From Artemisia argyi (lineage: Eukaryota; Streptophyta; Magnoliopsida; Asterales; Asteraceae), in the NCBI GenBank assembly GCA_030686995.1, contig CM060680.1:199379322-199443321 (forward strand): a stretch of DNA of 64,000 nucleotides. The letters are read 5' to 3'. Below the pieces are notes generated by a model that had not been told where the DNA came from, searched no databases, and worked only from the letters and a program-made list of their open reading frames with translations. Position 1 is the stretch's first letter, and every line of letters starts with the position of its first letter. The position numbers and the translations under genes are program-made. Positions 1-11,357 of the stretch are shown piece by piece.

Positions 1-3000
1 TCCGAATGATATGCGTCCGTTTAACAGGTTGGCGCGACCAACTCGGACGGGGTGTCAACCCAAATAGATCTATCCACAGCATTCGCGCTCATACGCATGT
101 AATTAACGGTTCATGATAAAGGGGACTTCAGTGGCAGTAATAGGTAACTCAGGCAAAGTAACAGTTTTGTATTTATGTCCGCAAAAGCAAGAACTTGTGT
201 TCATAGAAAGTAATCAAGGATGGAATAAGTAATTCATAATGTATTCAAGTAATCAAATCAAGTATTTCAACCATCCAGTAATGTTTGGGAAAAATCGCGT
301 TCAAGTAAAACAAGCATTGAATTTAAATAGTAAGGAGCATGTATCTTCCCCCAAAACAGTTGTAAAACAAGTAAAAGTAGGGGTTATGAACTCACCTGGT
401 GCAATAGCTACGATGACAACAATGAATACACGAAATGAGGCACGATCTCTAATCGCAAACTAATAGGAATGATATGATCTAATGTAAGAAATGAAATGAT
501 GCTACACATGCAAATACGTATGTTATCGATACCACTCATTAGTTTTGAAAATAACGTTTATCGTCGACAAATACGTTTTTGACGTCTCGTAGGTTAATAA
601 CCACTTTTCATGGAAATAGGTTGAAACGGTACTCCACGATCCTTGTTTGGTGTTCTATCGGCAAATATAAGGTTTTTGTCGCAAAAATAACATTTTCATT
701 ACTTGAAAATATGCCCAAAATGGCCTCGCAAAACAAGTCGCGAAATGTTGTACGTTAAGGGTTAGTGATGAAACTCGGCGTTTTTGAAAACCTTGTAACA
801 ATATCTTGAAGTTGTGTCATTTAACTTTTGGCGATACGGGTCTCGATCGATGAGAAAATCGACTCTTATTGTTGTTACTTGAAAGTATTATGCTCAACAC
901 TTAGAAAATTTTATTATAGTAAAAGCTGTCAAAATATATGTAGTTTATCGGGTATATAAATGAGGTCGTAGTTTATTCGTTATAAGTCTATTCGACGAAC
1001 GGCCAATTGATTTGAAAAGCTTGCTGGAAGATCTTGATTTCATAAAACTACGGCTCGGACTCAAATTGATCCGATCATGAAGAAAAACAGCCGAGAAAAT
1101 GGTGTTTCGCAAAGACAGTTTTGCGACAAAATAATAATAGAAAAGCTGATGGAAATTTGTAAAAATCGTCTAAGTTCAAACGCTTGTATCTTTTTCGTTA
1201 TAAGCTCGTTTTCTACGTTCTTTATATCCCCGGAATCGTGGGACAACATACTAATATATTTTTGATAAGTCGGGACAGCTAGATCAAGTTTTACATCTCG
1301 AAACAGTCCATGAAAACTGTTCAACAGCAAGCTATTTTTCAGAAAATAGTTTTCGTCGTTAAAATTGAAAATAGCATATCTTTTTCGTCGTAACTCGGAT
1401 TTTAGTGATTCAAGCGGCCACGGTTTCGTTTTTGAAAGTATTTTCTGAATATCTAACCCAATATTACCCGGAAACCCCTAAGTTTTCTGAAATTGGCGAT
1501 TTGGGACAGAACCTATATTTGAAAGTATTTTTCGTTGTTAATATTCGGAAAATCATATCTCCTTCGTTATTAACTCGTTTTTATCCCCGTTTTCGCCCAT
1601 AGTTTCGTCTCGGAATGTATTTTCTAAATCTTTGGCCCAAAATTACACCCTAGACCCTGAGTTTCCCACGTTTAACAAAAATGGACAGTAGCTTTTATAT
1701 AGTTGTAAAAATCAACTTTTCTAGCTCAAGGCTTGTTCAAAACTTAACCAAACTATCTCAAATCAACTCCACAAGTACCCAATCCTACCATACAACTTCT
1801 TAGGGTGTCATGGGGTCCTAAACATCACCAAAAGTGGTGGATCTAATGAGATTGCTAATAAAAGTTATAGATCTAAGATCAAAGAGTATTATTGTATAAA
1901 GTGGTATATATAACATATATATTTGCATGATCTACTACTATGACTTGAAAATACATCATGTTACTAGTTAAATGAAAGTATGAGATGATGAAAGAGTTTA
2001 CTTGAAGCTTACTTGAAGATTTGTGATTTGATGAGAAATTGATTAAGAAACCTAGGTTTTTATCACATAACCTTAACAAGGATCATGTAAATGACTTGTA
2101 AATGACTTGATCTTGAAAATTTATGATGTTCTTCATGTTTTTCTTGCTATGGCCGGCCAAGGAGGAAAAAGAGGAGTTTACACCTTTTTGATCTTGTAAA
2201 AATGAGTTAAGTGTAGTAAAATTGAAGTTTGCTTCCAAAATATCTAACCATGGAGGGTATAATGGTAATTTCACCATGGCAAGAAAGTCTTGAATGCACA
2301 TGGGGGGGTTTATGGGTGCTCATAAATGAAGTGTACTATTGTCTAGTTTAGGTGGGATTGTGTAAGATTTTGTTGATTTGGTTAACACCGGGTACCGAGT
2401 TAATTAGAAATAAATTTTAACGGAACCAATTAAAGTTTATCGGAGTTACAAAAATTATAAAAATATATTCCTTGAAAGAATCGGGTGTTAGAATAATTAT
2501 CGTGTTGAAATTTCGCAAACCGACGGAGTTATAGGCTCCGACCGTGAAATATAGTAATTGATTTCAAAACACCGGGTAAATTAATAATATAATTTTTATA
2601 TCATTATAATAAGTATGAAAATATGTTAGGATCGTAGTCGGGAGTATTGGGTATATGTTCGTAGTAAAAACTGAGTGGTAACGTTAATTACAAATTAAGC
2701 ATATGTATATAGAAATAATGCATATCCGTGTAGGGCCTAAAATGTGATGATGATGTAACCGAGGATATGTAGACTACTCCAGTCTATATGACGTATCATT
2801 AATGAATGATGCATGAATTCACAGCGAAACCACATTGGTTACGCGAATTTGAAGACTCGTAAACTCAGCTTACGATGAAATGAACAGCAATCGTGAATAG
2901 TGATTTCCTTCCGGAAATGAATAGTGTCATATGAATAGTAAAATTTTTGAACGCTTCTCGGAATCACAAACTGACTCCGAAAATGATGAATAGTAAAATG

Positions 3001-3088
3001 ATGAATAGTGACCGGTGAATAGTAAATGATGAATAGTAACTGATGAATAGTGAATAGGAGAAATGTCCTGAAAATGCGGGTTGTTACA
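1..3088. mobile_element. LTR-like sequence, right end only (probable Ty3/Gypsy LTR)
   Basis: The stretch ends in GCGGGTTGTTACA at 3076-3088, the kind of terminus seen on long plant Gypsy LTRs. A TATA-like box (GGGTATATAAATGAGG) lies near 950-966. From 2880 to 3060 there is a run of short AATAGTGA/AATAGTAA repeats. No pol or gag domain is readable, and the short ORFs here show no recognised domain. The sequence directly to the right (3089 onward) is the tail of an unrelated LINE-type ORF, so 3088/3089 is probably an insertion boundary with GATAG as the candidate 5-bp target duplication. The left end lies outside the window. It could instead be LTR plus untranslated internal sequence. Confidence 0.42.
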
Positions 3089-3449
3089 GATAGTGACGAT
3101 GATGAATTCCTTGATGACTTCAATGAAACTTTTAATTTTATGGTTTTTGACGGTTTTAAAGGTGGTAGTAGAGTGGCATGAGGAGCTTATTGTAGCAATG
3201 ATTGTGGTCTGACTGATGCTCAATTAAAGTTTGTGTATGCTTATGACATTAGTTTTCGTGGTCAGATTAGATAGATTGTTTTACTTTTCTTTTGCATAAG
3301 TATGACATGCTATTTCTTATGCTTGGTTAGTTCTTAAGCACTGTAGACGCTTTTGATTTGCCTTTTTTAGGCTGGGGTGTGAGATTCATCCACATCCGTT
3401 GTACAATTTTTTTGGAGTAATAATATTTTACCAAAGGTACCATTTTTAC

Positions 3450-3484
<35 letters not shown>
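3089..3484 (+). mobile_element. 5'-truncated LINE-type retroposon tail with poly(A)
   Basis: Frame 1 from 3089 reads an acidic stretch (DSDDDEFLDDF), then after one stop the motif CGLTDAQLKF and SFRGQIR, ending with TAG near 3274. I recognise this as the C-terminal tail of the DUF4283/zinc-knuckle ORF found in plant LINE-like retroposons; a fuller copy is at 11358-13365 on the other strand. About 175 bp of untranslated sequence follows, ending TTTTTACC, then 34 A residues (3451-3484). The 5' side is cut by the LTR-like block. It is a dead fragment. Confidence 0.65.
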
Positions 3485-3488
<4 letters not shown>

Positions 3489-3732
3489 TTTCTCCTCTTC
3501 ATATTACGTTTTCGAAAACTAGATCACTTCCTTGATAACATGCACCATTCCTTGTGATACGATTTCTCTAACTTTACACCCATTTGCCATAATATTGATA
3601 ACTTGAATTTATCAATATTTATATCAACATGTCGAATTTGGGTTGGAGGTAGGTTGAACGGGTCGACCCTGTCAACCCGATCAACTTTAATAAAGATATA
3701 AAAACAAAAGTATAGTTGATTAAATGCATTAC

Positions 3733-3912
3733 GAGAAATGCTAGAACCACTCATAAAATCCATACAAAAAATCCACTCGCTGATTTGTCAACGGGTGATT
3801 GGTTTAATAAGAGAGAGGAGAGAGAAACTACCACAAAATGCACTAGTCACCCGCTGACACGTCAACGAATAGATTTTTTATGTGAATTTTGTAAGTGGGT
3901 CTAGCATTGCTC
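3733..3912. mobile_element. Mutator-type MITE, 180 bp
   Basis: The left end starts GAGAAATGCTAGAACCACT and the right end, read on the minus strand, starts GAGCAATGCTAGACCCACT. The inverted repeat continues imperfectly for about 60 bp. The flanks are ATGCATTAC (3724-3732) and ATACATTAC (3913-3921), a 9-bp duplication with one mismatch. A 9-bp TSD with long TIRs is the Mutator superfamily signature. It is too short to encode a transposase. Boundaries were set by eye from the TSD. Confidence 0.72.
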
Positions 3913-4848
3913 ATACATTACATGGGTTAAATAGGTTAACCTATCAAACCATTTAACTTGTATAACCTGTTTAAAACGTTGAATCCGCCAACTCATTTAG
4001 ATAAACACTTTATATGCATGGGTTGTGCACTTGTGCACATACAAGTTAGGTATAGATAGGTTAGAGTTGGCAAAACTAACCCAATTGTTATTAGGCTTTT
4101 TGACCACCAACCCGCAAACTCGAAAACGACACAAATTACCACATAGGTAGCAAATTAAAAATTTAAAACTACTGACGTCATTTGTTGTAAGTAATATTTA
4201 TTGTAACCATTTGATGTAATTATTTTTATCAATATTTTTTGCTTCTACTTCTCCAAATTTGGTACACACTCATGCAAGTTAAAATGCATAATTCCAAAGT
4301 TTAAAAATCATATACTTTGACAATCTTTTTATGATAAAGAGCATATATACCTATTTAAAAATAAATAAATAAATAAATAAAAAATGCAAATGGATAGCAA
4401 AACTGATCTCTTGCAGTCTTGCTAAACCCTAATATCCAACCTAAGCAAAACTGGAGTATCTTAAGAAAATCAAAATATCCAAGTCTTTCTCGTATATAAA
4501 AGGTATGAACATTAAAAAACCATACAAAATGATAAGTTGCTACTACTCCGTATTAGGGGGAGGGAGTCGTTTTATCACTTACTCTCCCTTCACTCATTCT
4601 CAACCAATTCCTTTACGCCACATCATTTTTTACTTTTTCCCTCACTCACTCACATTTTTAGAGCTGCCACTTCACTCACCATTCACTCATTTTTATTTTT
4701 TATTTATTTATTTATTTATTTATTTTTAATTCCATTAAAATTTATTAAAAACTAAAATTTCATTAAAATTAAATAAATATTACATAATATTATTAAAAAA
4801 CATAAAATAACTAAAATTCCATTAAAACTAAACTTAAAACATTAAATC
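3913..4848. other. AT-rich intergenic stretch
   Basis: No gene-like ORF is supported here. There are short AAAT runs near 4363-4383 and TTTA runs near 4695-4725. The part from about 4545 (TTAGGGGGAGGGAGTCG) onward is probably the 3' flank of the transposon carrying the Myb/SANT-like gene. A matching right-hand TIR was not convincingly found. Confidence 0.4.
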
Positions 4849-6243
4849 CTACAAACTACACGGCCACCCGTATTTGGCACATATCTCACGTTTCCGTGTG
4901 ATGACGAATTGCTTAAACTCCGGGTCCGGGATATTGTCGTGCGGGTCTATAACGAACTTCATGCCACGATTGTAGACCTCCTCATTAAAAAAGTTGAAAT
5001 ATTCTTCGTCTTTTTTCTTTTGAACCTCCAACTGCGCAAGCATTAAACTTTTCTTTTTGGCCGTGTAACTAGCAAGGGTATCACGCATCGAACTTCGGCT
5101 TGAATCTCCAGATTTCACCTTTTTTTTTGCCTTTAAATTGACGTGAGGGAGTTGGGTTCTCGTTGAGATTCGGTAATTCACACTCGAAATCTTCCACGTT
5201 TATTGGTGTCTCGTTTGTCGGCGTTTGAGCCCTACTTGACTCCGACAAATTTGTTTTCTTATTCGATCCCGTGGATTCTTGAGTCTGACTAACCAACGGT
5301 TGTTCTTCCCACTTTGCTTGATCTTTGAGAACGTACCACGCTTTAGAATGCGAGAAAGTTTTCCTATATTGTTTTTCAAAATCACGATTGGCTCTCTCAA
5401 GGGCTTGAATATCGTTGCACCCACTATCTCTCAAGCGGTTCTACATATTTATAAAACAATATACAATATACAATATAAAACAATATCCAAAAAAATAAAT
5501 ATATATATATATAACGTATTTAAAACTTAAAAAATCACAAATATAAAAATATATCGCTTGTGTGTAGTAAGCGTTGAACGCAGCGATCAAAGTATGCATA
5601 TCTCTCCATTTCGAGATCAATTGATGATGAGTGCGTTCGGTTCTCGTGACAAGCGTTCTAAAATGCTTTAGAACTCGCTTCCAAAATCCTAGCTTTGGTT
5701 GACGGTCGCCAACTTCTCGATCCACCAAAATTTTAATCCAAGACTTAGCTAACGCCTCCTCCTCATCGGGCATCCAAATCTTACTTGTTTTTTTTTCTTT
5801 TGAAACCGCTCATCGACCTCTTCGACCTCTTCCTCCTCTTCGACTTGTTCTTCATCAATTTGTTGTGTCTCGGATACCACGTTAACATTGTCGAAATATT
5901 CATCATCATCGGTATCATCACGAATGGGTAACGGTTCGCTAACCAGTTCACGCCTTTTTTGTTTGGTATAGCGCGGCTCATACGGGTCGAAGTTAGTAGG
6001 CATTTGTGGTGGGGTTTTTTGGTTATAGTTCGACTCAAACGGGTCGAAGTTAGTAGGAATTTGCGGGAGGGGTTGTTGGGTGTAGAAAACCAATGGTGGA
6101 GATTGCGGGTACATTTGGGGGTGGTAAGGTTGTGCTTGAGAAGATGATTCGAGACTGGGTTGAGATTGAATTCGAGGACGAATTGCGCCTCTCGATCCAC
6201 GACCACCTCTTTTAGGATCTCTAGCTTTTTTGCCACGTTCCAT
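4849..6243 (-). pseudogene. Myb/SANT-like DNA-binding protein of transposon type, two frameshifts
   Basis: The ATG is at 6243. The N-terminal part is rich in Pro, Gln and Tyr and ends in an acidic EEEEEVEEVDE run. A Myb/SANT-like trihelix follows (PDEEEALAKSW, FWKRVLKHF, ISKWRDM). An intron of about 117 bp (5441-5557) separates exon 2, which starts LRDSGCNDIQALERA and contains KAWYVLKDQAKW. The C-terminal part is a coiled-coil-like segment (QLEVQKKKDEEYF). The family is widespread in daisy-family genomes, often labelled GST-T3-like or NAM-associated, and resembles the Myb-like accessory protein of PIF/Harbinger transposons. The frame breaks at two homopolymers, T9 at 5788-5796 and T9 at 5120-5128. 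The intron donor looks like GC rather than GT (5556-5557), with a normal AG acceptor at 5441-5442. Because both breaks are in homopolymers, sequencing error cannot be excluded. Confidence 0.68.
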
Positions 6244-6280
6244 TTTTTTCTCTCAAAATGTTTTTTTTTCTCTCGGAAGG

Positions 6281-6385
<105 letters not shown>

Positions 6386-6423
6386 GTTTTTTTGTTGTTG
6401 TGCTTTACACCCTCAACACACTC

Positions 6424-6433
6424 CTTTATATAC
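6424..6433 (-). promoter_or_regulatory. Candidate TATA box for the Myb/SANT-like gene
   Basis: The minus strand reads GTATATAAAGGAG here, about 180 bp upstream of the ATG at 6243. The match and orientation fit a core promoter, but nothing in the sequence proves use. The remaining stretch to 7096 holds a short G/C-rich patch near 6525-6585 and otherwise AT-rich sequence with no gene seen. Confidence 0.35.
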
Positions 6434-7096
6434 AAAAAAAAAAAAAAAAGTTAACTTTACAAACACCCAACGGCTAGATTCCTTCCCCAATGTTCATATT
6501 TTTTTTTTCTTTCTCGTGCGTGAGCTCCTCACTCAAAATGGGCTCCCCGTGCGGTAAGGAGATGCCGGCGTCCCGTGAGTGAGGGATCCTCCTAGATAAT
6601 GTTTTTATTTATTAAATTATAGAGTGTATTGTATGGAGGTAAGATGTGTTGCACCAAAATGTAGAAGTACAAAACAATGGGCAAAGACTAGAATAATACT
6701 CATTTCCTATGCAAGCTAGTCTCAAGTTATATCCATCACTCACATCAACATACTTATTGTTACCTATACTTTTGTCATGTCATTATTTATCACTTTTTAT
6801 TTGTTTTGAACTCTTAAAAAATAAGAAAAAACTAGCTTTTAAAGTTTAAACATTCAAAGAACAACACAAAACAAAACAAAAGAACCTAGGAAGTCCTGTG
6901 TCTATTTGATATTGATAGCATATGTGTTCTTTCTTTAGTACCTGCTACTTCCCAACAACTCCTATCATAACGTTAATAACAACCATCAAATAACAGCACA
7001 AAACACGTTGTTTTTAAGGTACAAAAGCCGTATGTCCTTATTAAGTCATACGTTAGCTAACAAAAGATTTTCCGCAAATGGGGTGACAAAGAGTTG

Positions 7097-8362
7097 TTAG
7101 ATTAGCTTCGCCGCACGTGGCGCTGGAGTTTGATCTTTCTTCGTCACTCGTGTTAGACACAGTTTCCCTTCATTTCTGATGTACAAAAAGACACATTCAT
7201 CTCCTTCCGCTAACTTGATATCTCTCTTGAAGCCGACCCACCCCCGCGACAAATAATACTGGTTTGATCTAAAACGAACGCCCATTTCCCACTCTTCCCC
7301 ATCCAGATTCTTCATAGTTATTGTCCCTTCATGATGTATCCCGGGCAACCCATGGAAATAGGACGGCAGCCCCTAATCATAACAATATGTAAAATGGTTA
7401 AGTTACTTAGAGGGTGTTTATGAATTGCCTTAAGAAAATTGTCCAAGTGGTTTGATACAAGCAAACAATATGTGCTAGTAAATGTGATGACATATGACAG
7501 TATGACACAACCTAACACATCACTATACTAGAAAGTTTAGCATTTTATGTTACACAATATATATAACCCTAATAATTTATGCAAACTATCATATGAACAA
7601 TAAACTTTTAAACATAAACAACATTACAACAATACTAGTATCAAATAAATTAAATTATGTAAAATTAATACTTATCTTACCAAACAAAGTTTGTGACTTT
7701 TGGAGATAGTCACTGTGAAGAAACACTTATCATTACCATAACCACCATCACCATCACTCTCATCAGTGCCATCACTACCATCAGCACATTGCCATCAGCA
7801 TCACTACCATCACCACCATTGCCATCACCATCACCACCATCAACATTACCACCATCATCTTGACCATCATCATTATCATCACTAACATCAACAACATCCT
7901 CCTCAAGTTTAACATGTATTTTAGGTGTCAACACTTTTTGACAGTCATCAGCACCATAAATTAATCCACATTTTAAAAGTGGTTTCATCAACAAGCCAAA
8001 AGAGTAAAGTATCCTCATAAGCTAAACAAGCATCCTTGACAACTCTTTTCCAACCCTTGTCTAAACGAACACTTCCCTTAATTTTCTTAACTTTTACATT
8101 CCATAAAAACCCTCCAGTTGCTGACCTAATCACTACTTCTTCAGGGATCTTGTCTTCCATGTACCTCATGACAAAATTTTGTGGCAAAGCCTGCAAAAGT
8201 AAAAAGATTACATGCATGAAATTTGTAAAAAAGACATTTATACTACCAAAAATTAAAACACATGTAGTGTGTGTTTGAGTAAGATAATTAAGTATATACC
8301 AAGTAAGGAGCGTCGTGGTCATGCAAGATTTTCTTGAATGAAGGAGGGTTGCAAACAGCCAT
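7097..8362 (-). pseudogene. B3-domain (REM-type) protein gene, copy C, frameshifted
   Basis: The layout matches copies A and B: exon 1 (8300-8362, 21 codons, MAVCNPPSFKKILHD), exon 2 (7681-8190, ALPQNFVMRYM, first B3 domain, then a long Asp/Gly linker) and exon 3 (7097-7372, GLPSYFHGLPGIHHEG, second B3 domain). Splice sites are GT/AG. In exon 2 the frame is lost after TTFK at about 7973-7976, where one extra A in an AAAA run leads to TGA at 7948. The next segment reads correctly in the shifted frame (DDCQKVLTP, VKLEEDVVDV). Near 7785-7790 a second, opposite shift restores the original frame, and the exon end (KCFFTVTISKSHK) is again homologous. The linker is expanded by GAT/GGT triplets. B3 proteins are nuclear DNA-binding factors; the target is unknown. 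It is probably a pseudogene unless the shifts are sequence errors. Confidence 0.75.
7722..7900. repeat. CAT/CAC triplet-rich tract inside B3 copy C
   Basis: Degenerate CCATCA/CCATCAC repeats on the plus strand encode Asp, Gly and Asn on the minus strand in the acidic linker. Copies A and B have a much shorter acidic linker here. Triplet slippage probably explains the expansion, and the second frameshift of the gene lies within this tract. Confidence 0.8.
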
Positions 8363-8764
8363 TTGCAAATTTGTTCAGATCTATGATCGAGTAAGATTAA
8401 TGGGTGTTTTGCAAGTTGTAAATTGTGTGAGTGTGTGTGATAAAATGAGGTGCTTTAATTTGTCCTTAAAAGTTAAACCATGAGTCAAAAGATCTAGTTA
8501 GCTTTCTAGTATCCACTTTTCAGAACCTCCTTAAAAGTTATGGACAAATATATGGCCCATGAGGACCTTCTAAAACTACATTTTGTATCTTTTTTCTTTA
8601 TTTTTCAATTATTTTAAACAATAAATATGAAAATACATAACAAACAATATCAAAGCTTAAAACTTATAAAAAACTTTGTTGTACCTTAAAGCTTAAACTC
8701 AGGTGAGCCAAAAGAGTTGGAGAACAAAACATCACATCAAGGGTACCTAAAGTAATCCGCAAAT

Positions 8765-9231
8765 ATATATACTATATAAAAGGCAGGCACTTCATCAAAA
8801 CGCGATACGTGTCGCTACAGTGTTTGCTACAGTACGTGCTACAGTAACTTTTTTTTCGTCGCTACAGTACTCGGTACAGATTTTTCTTTTTTTTTAACAT
8901 AAATTTCCTTAAGAAAATTTGTTTTTTTAAAAAAAATAAAAATAAAAAAATACAAAAAATAATACACTTACAAAAAATTTCTTATACAAATTTGTTTATT
9001 TTAAAATACCAAAAAAAAAAAAAAAAAAGGCATACCGAAAAAACAAACAACAAAAAAAATATTTCAACCGCAACGCCAAAAAAAAAATAAAAAAATCCGT
9101 AAACATAAACAAATTATGCTTCCAAGTAAACATATGCATACTTCAAATAACAAAATTATTAATTACACCGTACAACCACAAAATACAAAACACAAAACAC
9201 ACCCGCCGCAACGCGCGGGCTACCCAGCTAG
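8765..9231 (+). mobile_element. Non-autonomous Helitron, about 467 bp
   Basis: The 3' end shows the diagnostic arrangement: a short hairpin (CCCGC at about 9202-9206 pairing with GCGGG at about 9215-9219), then CTACCCAG, then CTAG at 9228-9231, followed by T. The 5' side near 8765 reads TATATACTATATAAAAGG, similar to other plant Helitron starts, but the usual TC dinucleotide is not clean. Four GCTACAGT copies lie near 8813-8868. There is no Rep/helicase ORF. The 5' boundary is approximate. Confidence 0.68.
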
Positions 9232-11265
9232 TTATATTAATTGGTTACTACTATTGATACCTCTATCCTACAAAAAAAATATATAAAAAAGTACACTAGA
9301 TTTCTTTTTAACTCTTCTGTTTATAGTATAATACATATTTTTATCAGTTTTTGTTCCGTATTTTTAGCTAATTTAATCTTTTTTACTTGTTAAACTTTAT
9401 ATTTTATATTCAATATTTTCAGTTTTGCAGTTTTACAATAAAAAATATATAAAAAAAGGGTACAAATTGTATTTTTTCGAAGGTCTTAATAACCTATCCC
9501 ATGTTAATTTGCATAATGGTATAAGTGTATAACATCATTGATTTGGTTATCATGTTTTGTAATACTTTCATTATTCACATGCATCACTTCGCCTTCTAGC
9601 TCAGTACAAGATCATTTTTCTCTTTCATCTTATTCCTTTTCACTTTTTACCCCTAAGGCGTCACACTCTCTCACTTTCCACATCAGCGCCATCTTAGTTT
9701 CCTTTCTCATATCACTTCCCCCCACTCCCTTTCATATTTCACTCGTAGTGATCACATCTACCATCATATTTAATTTAAATACTCACTTTATGCAAACATA
9801 CCTCACACGCACTCACAAACCAACTAAAATTAATAAAACACAAAGGAATAGCGCAAATGCCAAGAGGTGAGCAACTCACCTCTATCTCTCATTTTCTTGG
9901 TTTGTTACGCATGAGAATTGGGTATCGGAGTGGGGTGGCACGTGAGGGACGACCTCACGAGTGAGGTCTCATCTCCCACTATGGTTAGTCTAATAGTCAC
10001 TACTCTTTTACCTTCAATTGAAATATCAACTTTTATACAAACATACCTCACTAAATACCCCACACACATTTACATACCAAATAATAAATAATAAAAACAT
10101 AAAGGGGAGGGGCCCATTTTGCACGAATGTATATCTTTAATCAAAATATACACTTTTATACAAACGTGACTCACTAAATATATGATACAGACTCATATAC
10201 CAAATAATAAATAATGAAAACATAAAAGGTAGAAGGGGCCCATTTTGCATGAATGTATATGAGGTGATTGGTGGTTTAAGCCCCTCACCTTTGGTTCCCT
10301 GTAGTGTCATGTGTGAGATGAGCTTCTCACCTTTGGTTGTGTCATGTGTGAGATGAGCTCCTCTCGTTGCCTCACTTCCCTTTGTTGGGAGCATTCTTAG
10401 GTGAAGATAAAATGGTAACAGCCAAACAATACATTTTGTGTATAAATGTCTACTTAAGTTATCTCCAAAAAAATTCAAATGGGCGGTAAAATTTTGTACT
10501 CACGCTTCCATTTTGTGTGCCGCGCATTTTTTCTAATAACTTAGCCATAAACAATGAACACTTGTTTAAGTAGTTTTTGATTAGGTATCGAGATTTAACA
10601 CGAGACCTATTTATCAAAACTTTCTTTGACTGTTAACTTAATATTTACTGCGGAAGATATCAATGGGTGAGTGCCTCAATAGTTTAATTAAGTTATTTAG
10701 AAAGTAATTTCAAATTAAAAATTATGTTTGTTATAAGTCTAGTTATCTGTGTTATAGTTTATACTTTTGTGCCAAAATGAATGAGAACTTGCTGATCATA
10801 TATCAAGTTAGTTGTTTGTTATAAATCTGCTGATTATAAGTCTAGTTATTTGTGTTATAGTTTATACATATTTGTTATATTTTTGCACACAGGTTGTATC
10901 AACACGGTTTCTACAACAAAAATAGAACTAAAGATACAACTCATCCTACTCCTACAAGCTAAAGAATTAATTGTTCATTAGTCACTCACATCGGAAGACC
11001 TATTATTGCCATAGCAGTTACTACATATGTATGGACAAGTTTGTAGTAATCTAACACTGGTTGTAATTAAGGCCACATCTATTATCCTCAACTCAAGGTC
11101 GTCTAATTGTATGTGGTCATTTTAGGCGTCATAGTTATTTTAAAGGTGTTGGTTGTATTGTTTTCAATAGTCTTGTATGAAGTAATTTGTTCTTTGTAGT
11201 GTTTTTATTGTTTCTTTTTACATCACTTGTAAGCCGTTTGTTCTAAAATGGCTTACATATTGAGT

Positions 11266-11268
<3 letters not shown>
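9232..11268. other. Intergenic region with MITE-like and tandem-duplicated patches
   Basis: No supported gene. The segment 9660-9990 contains CTCACTCGTGAGG-like patches resembling the flanks of the element at 4545-6600 and may be a decayed MITE. A roughly 120-bp tandem duplication covers 10021-10259. From 10260 to 10400 there is a repeated GTGTGAGATGAGCT motif. The rest (10400-11268) is AT-rich with nothing recognised. Confidence 0.4.
10021..10259. repeat. Tandem duplication, two units of about 120 bp
   Basis: Each unit contains CTTTTATACAAAC, then ATACCAAATAATAAATAAT, and ends GGGCCCATTTTGCA followed by TGAATGTATAT or CGAATGTATAT. The two units are diverged by roughly 15 percent by eye, so the duplication is not recent. 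Confidence 0.75.

Positions 11269-11301
<33 letters not shown>
11269..11301. repeat. Poly(T) tract, 33 bp
   Basis: An uninterrupted run of T. On the minus strand it is a poly(A) tract just downstream of the degenerate LINE ORF1 (11358-13365), so it may be the tail of that or another retroposon. Confidence 0.85.
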
Positions 11302-11304
<3 letters not shown>

Positions 11305-11357
11305 TTTAATAAAAATATATGCCTTCCAAAAATAAATATATACTTTTCTTTTTCTTT

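Noticed and set aside
239..463. 74-residue ORF
   Set aside because: No domain, no homology recognised, and it lies in LTR-like sequence.
9538..9870. 110-residue Ser/Thr-rich ORF
   Set aside because: Its position in MITE-like, pyrimidine-rich sequence and lack of any motif make it a chance frame.
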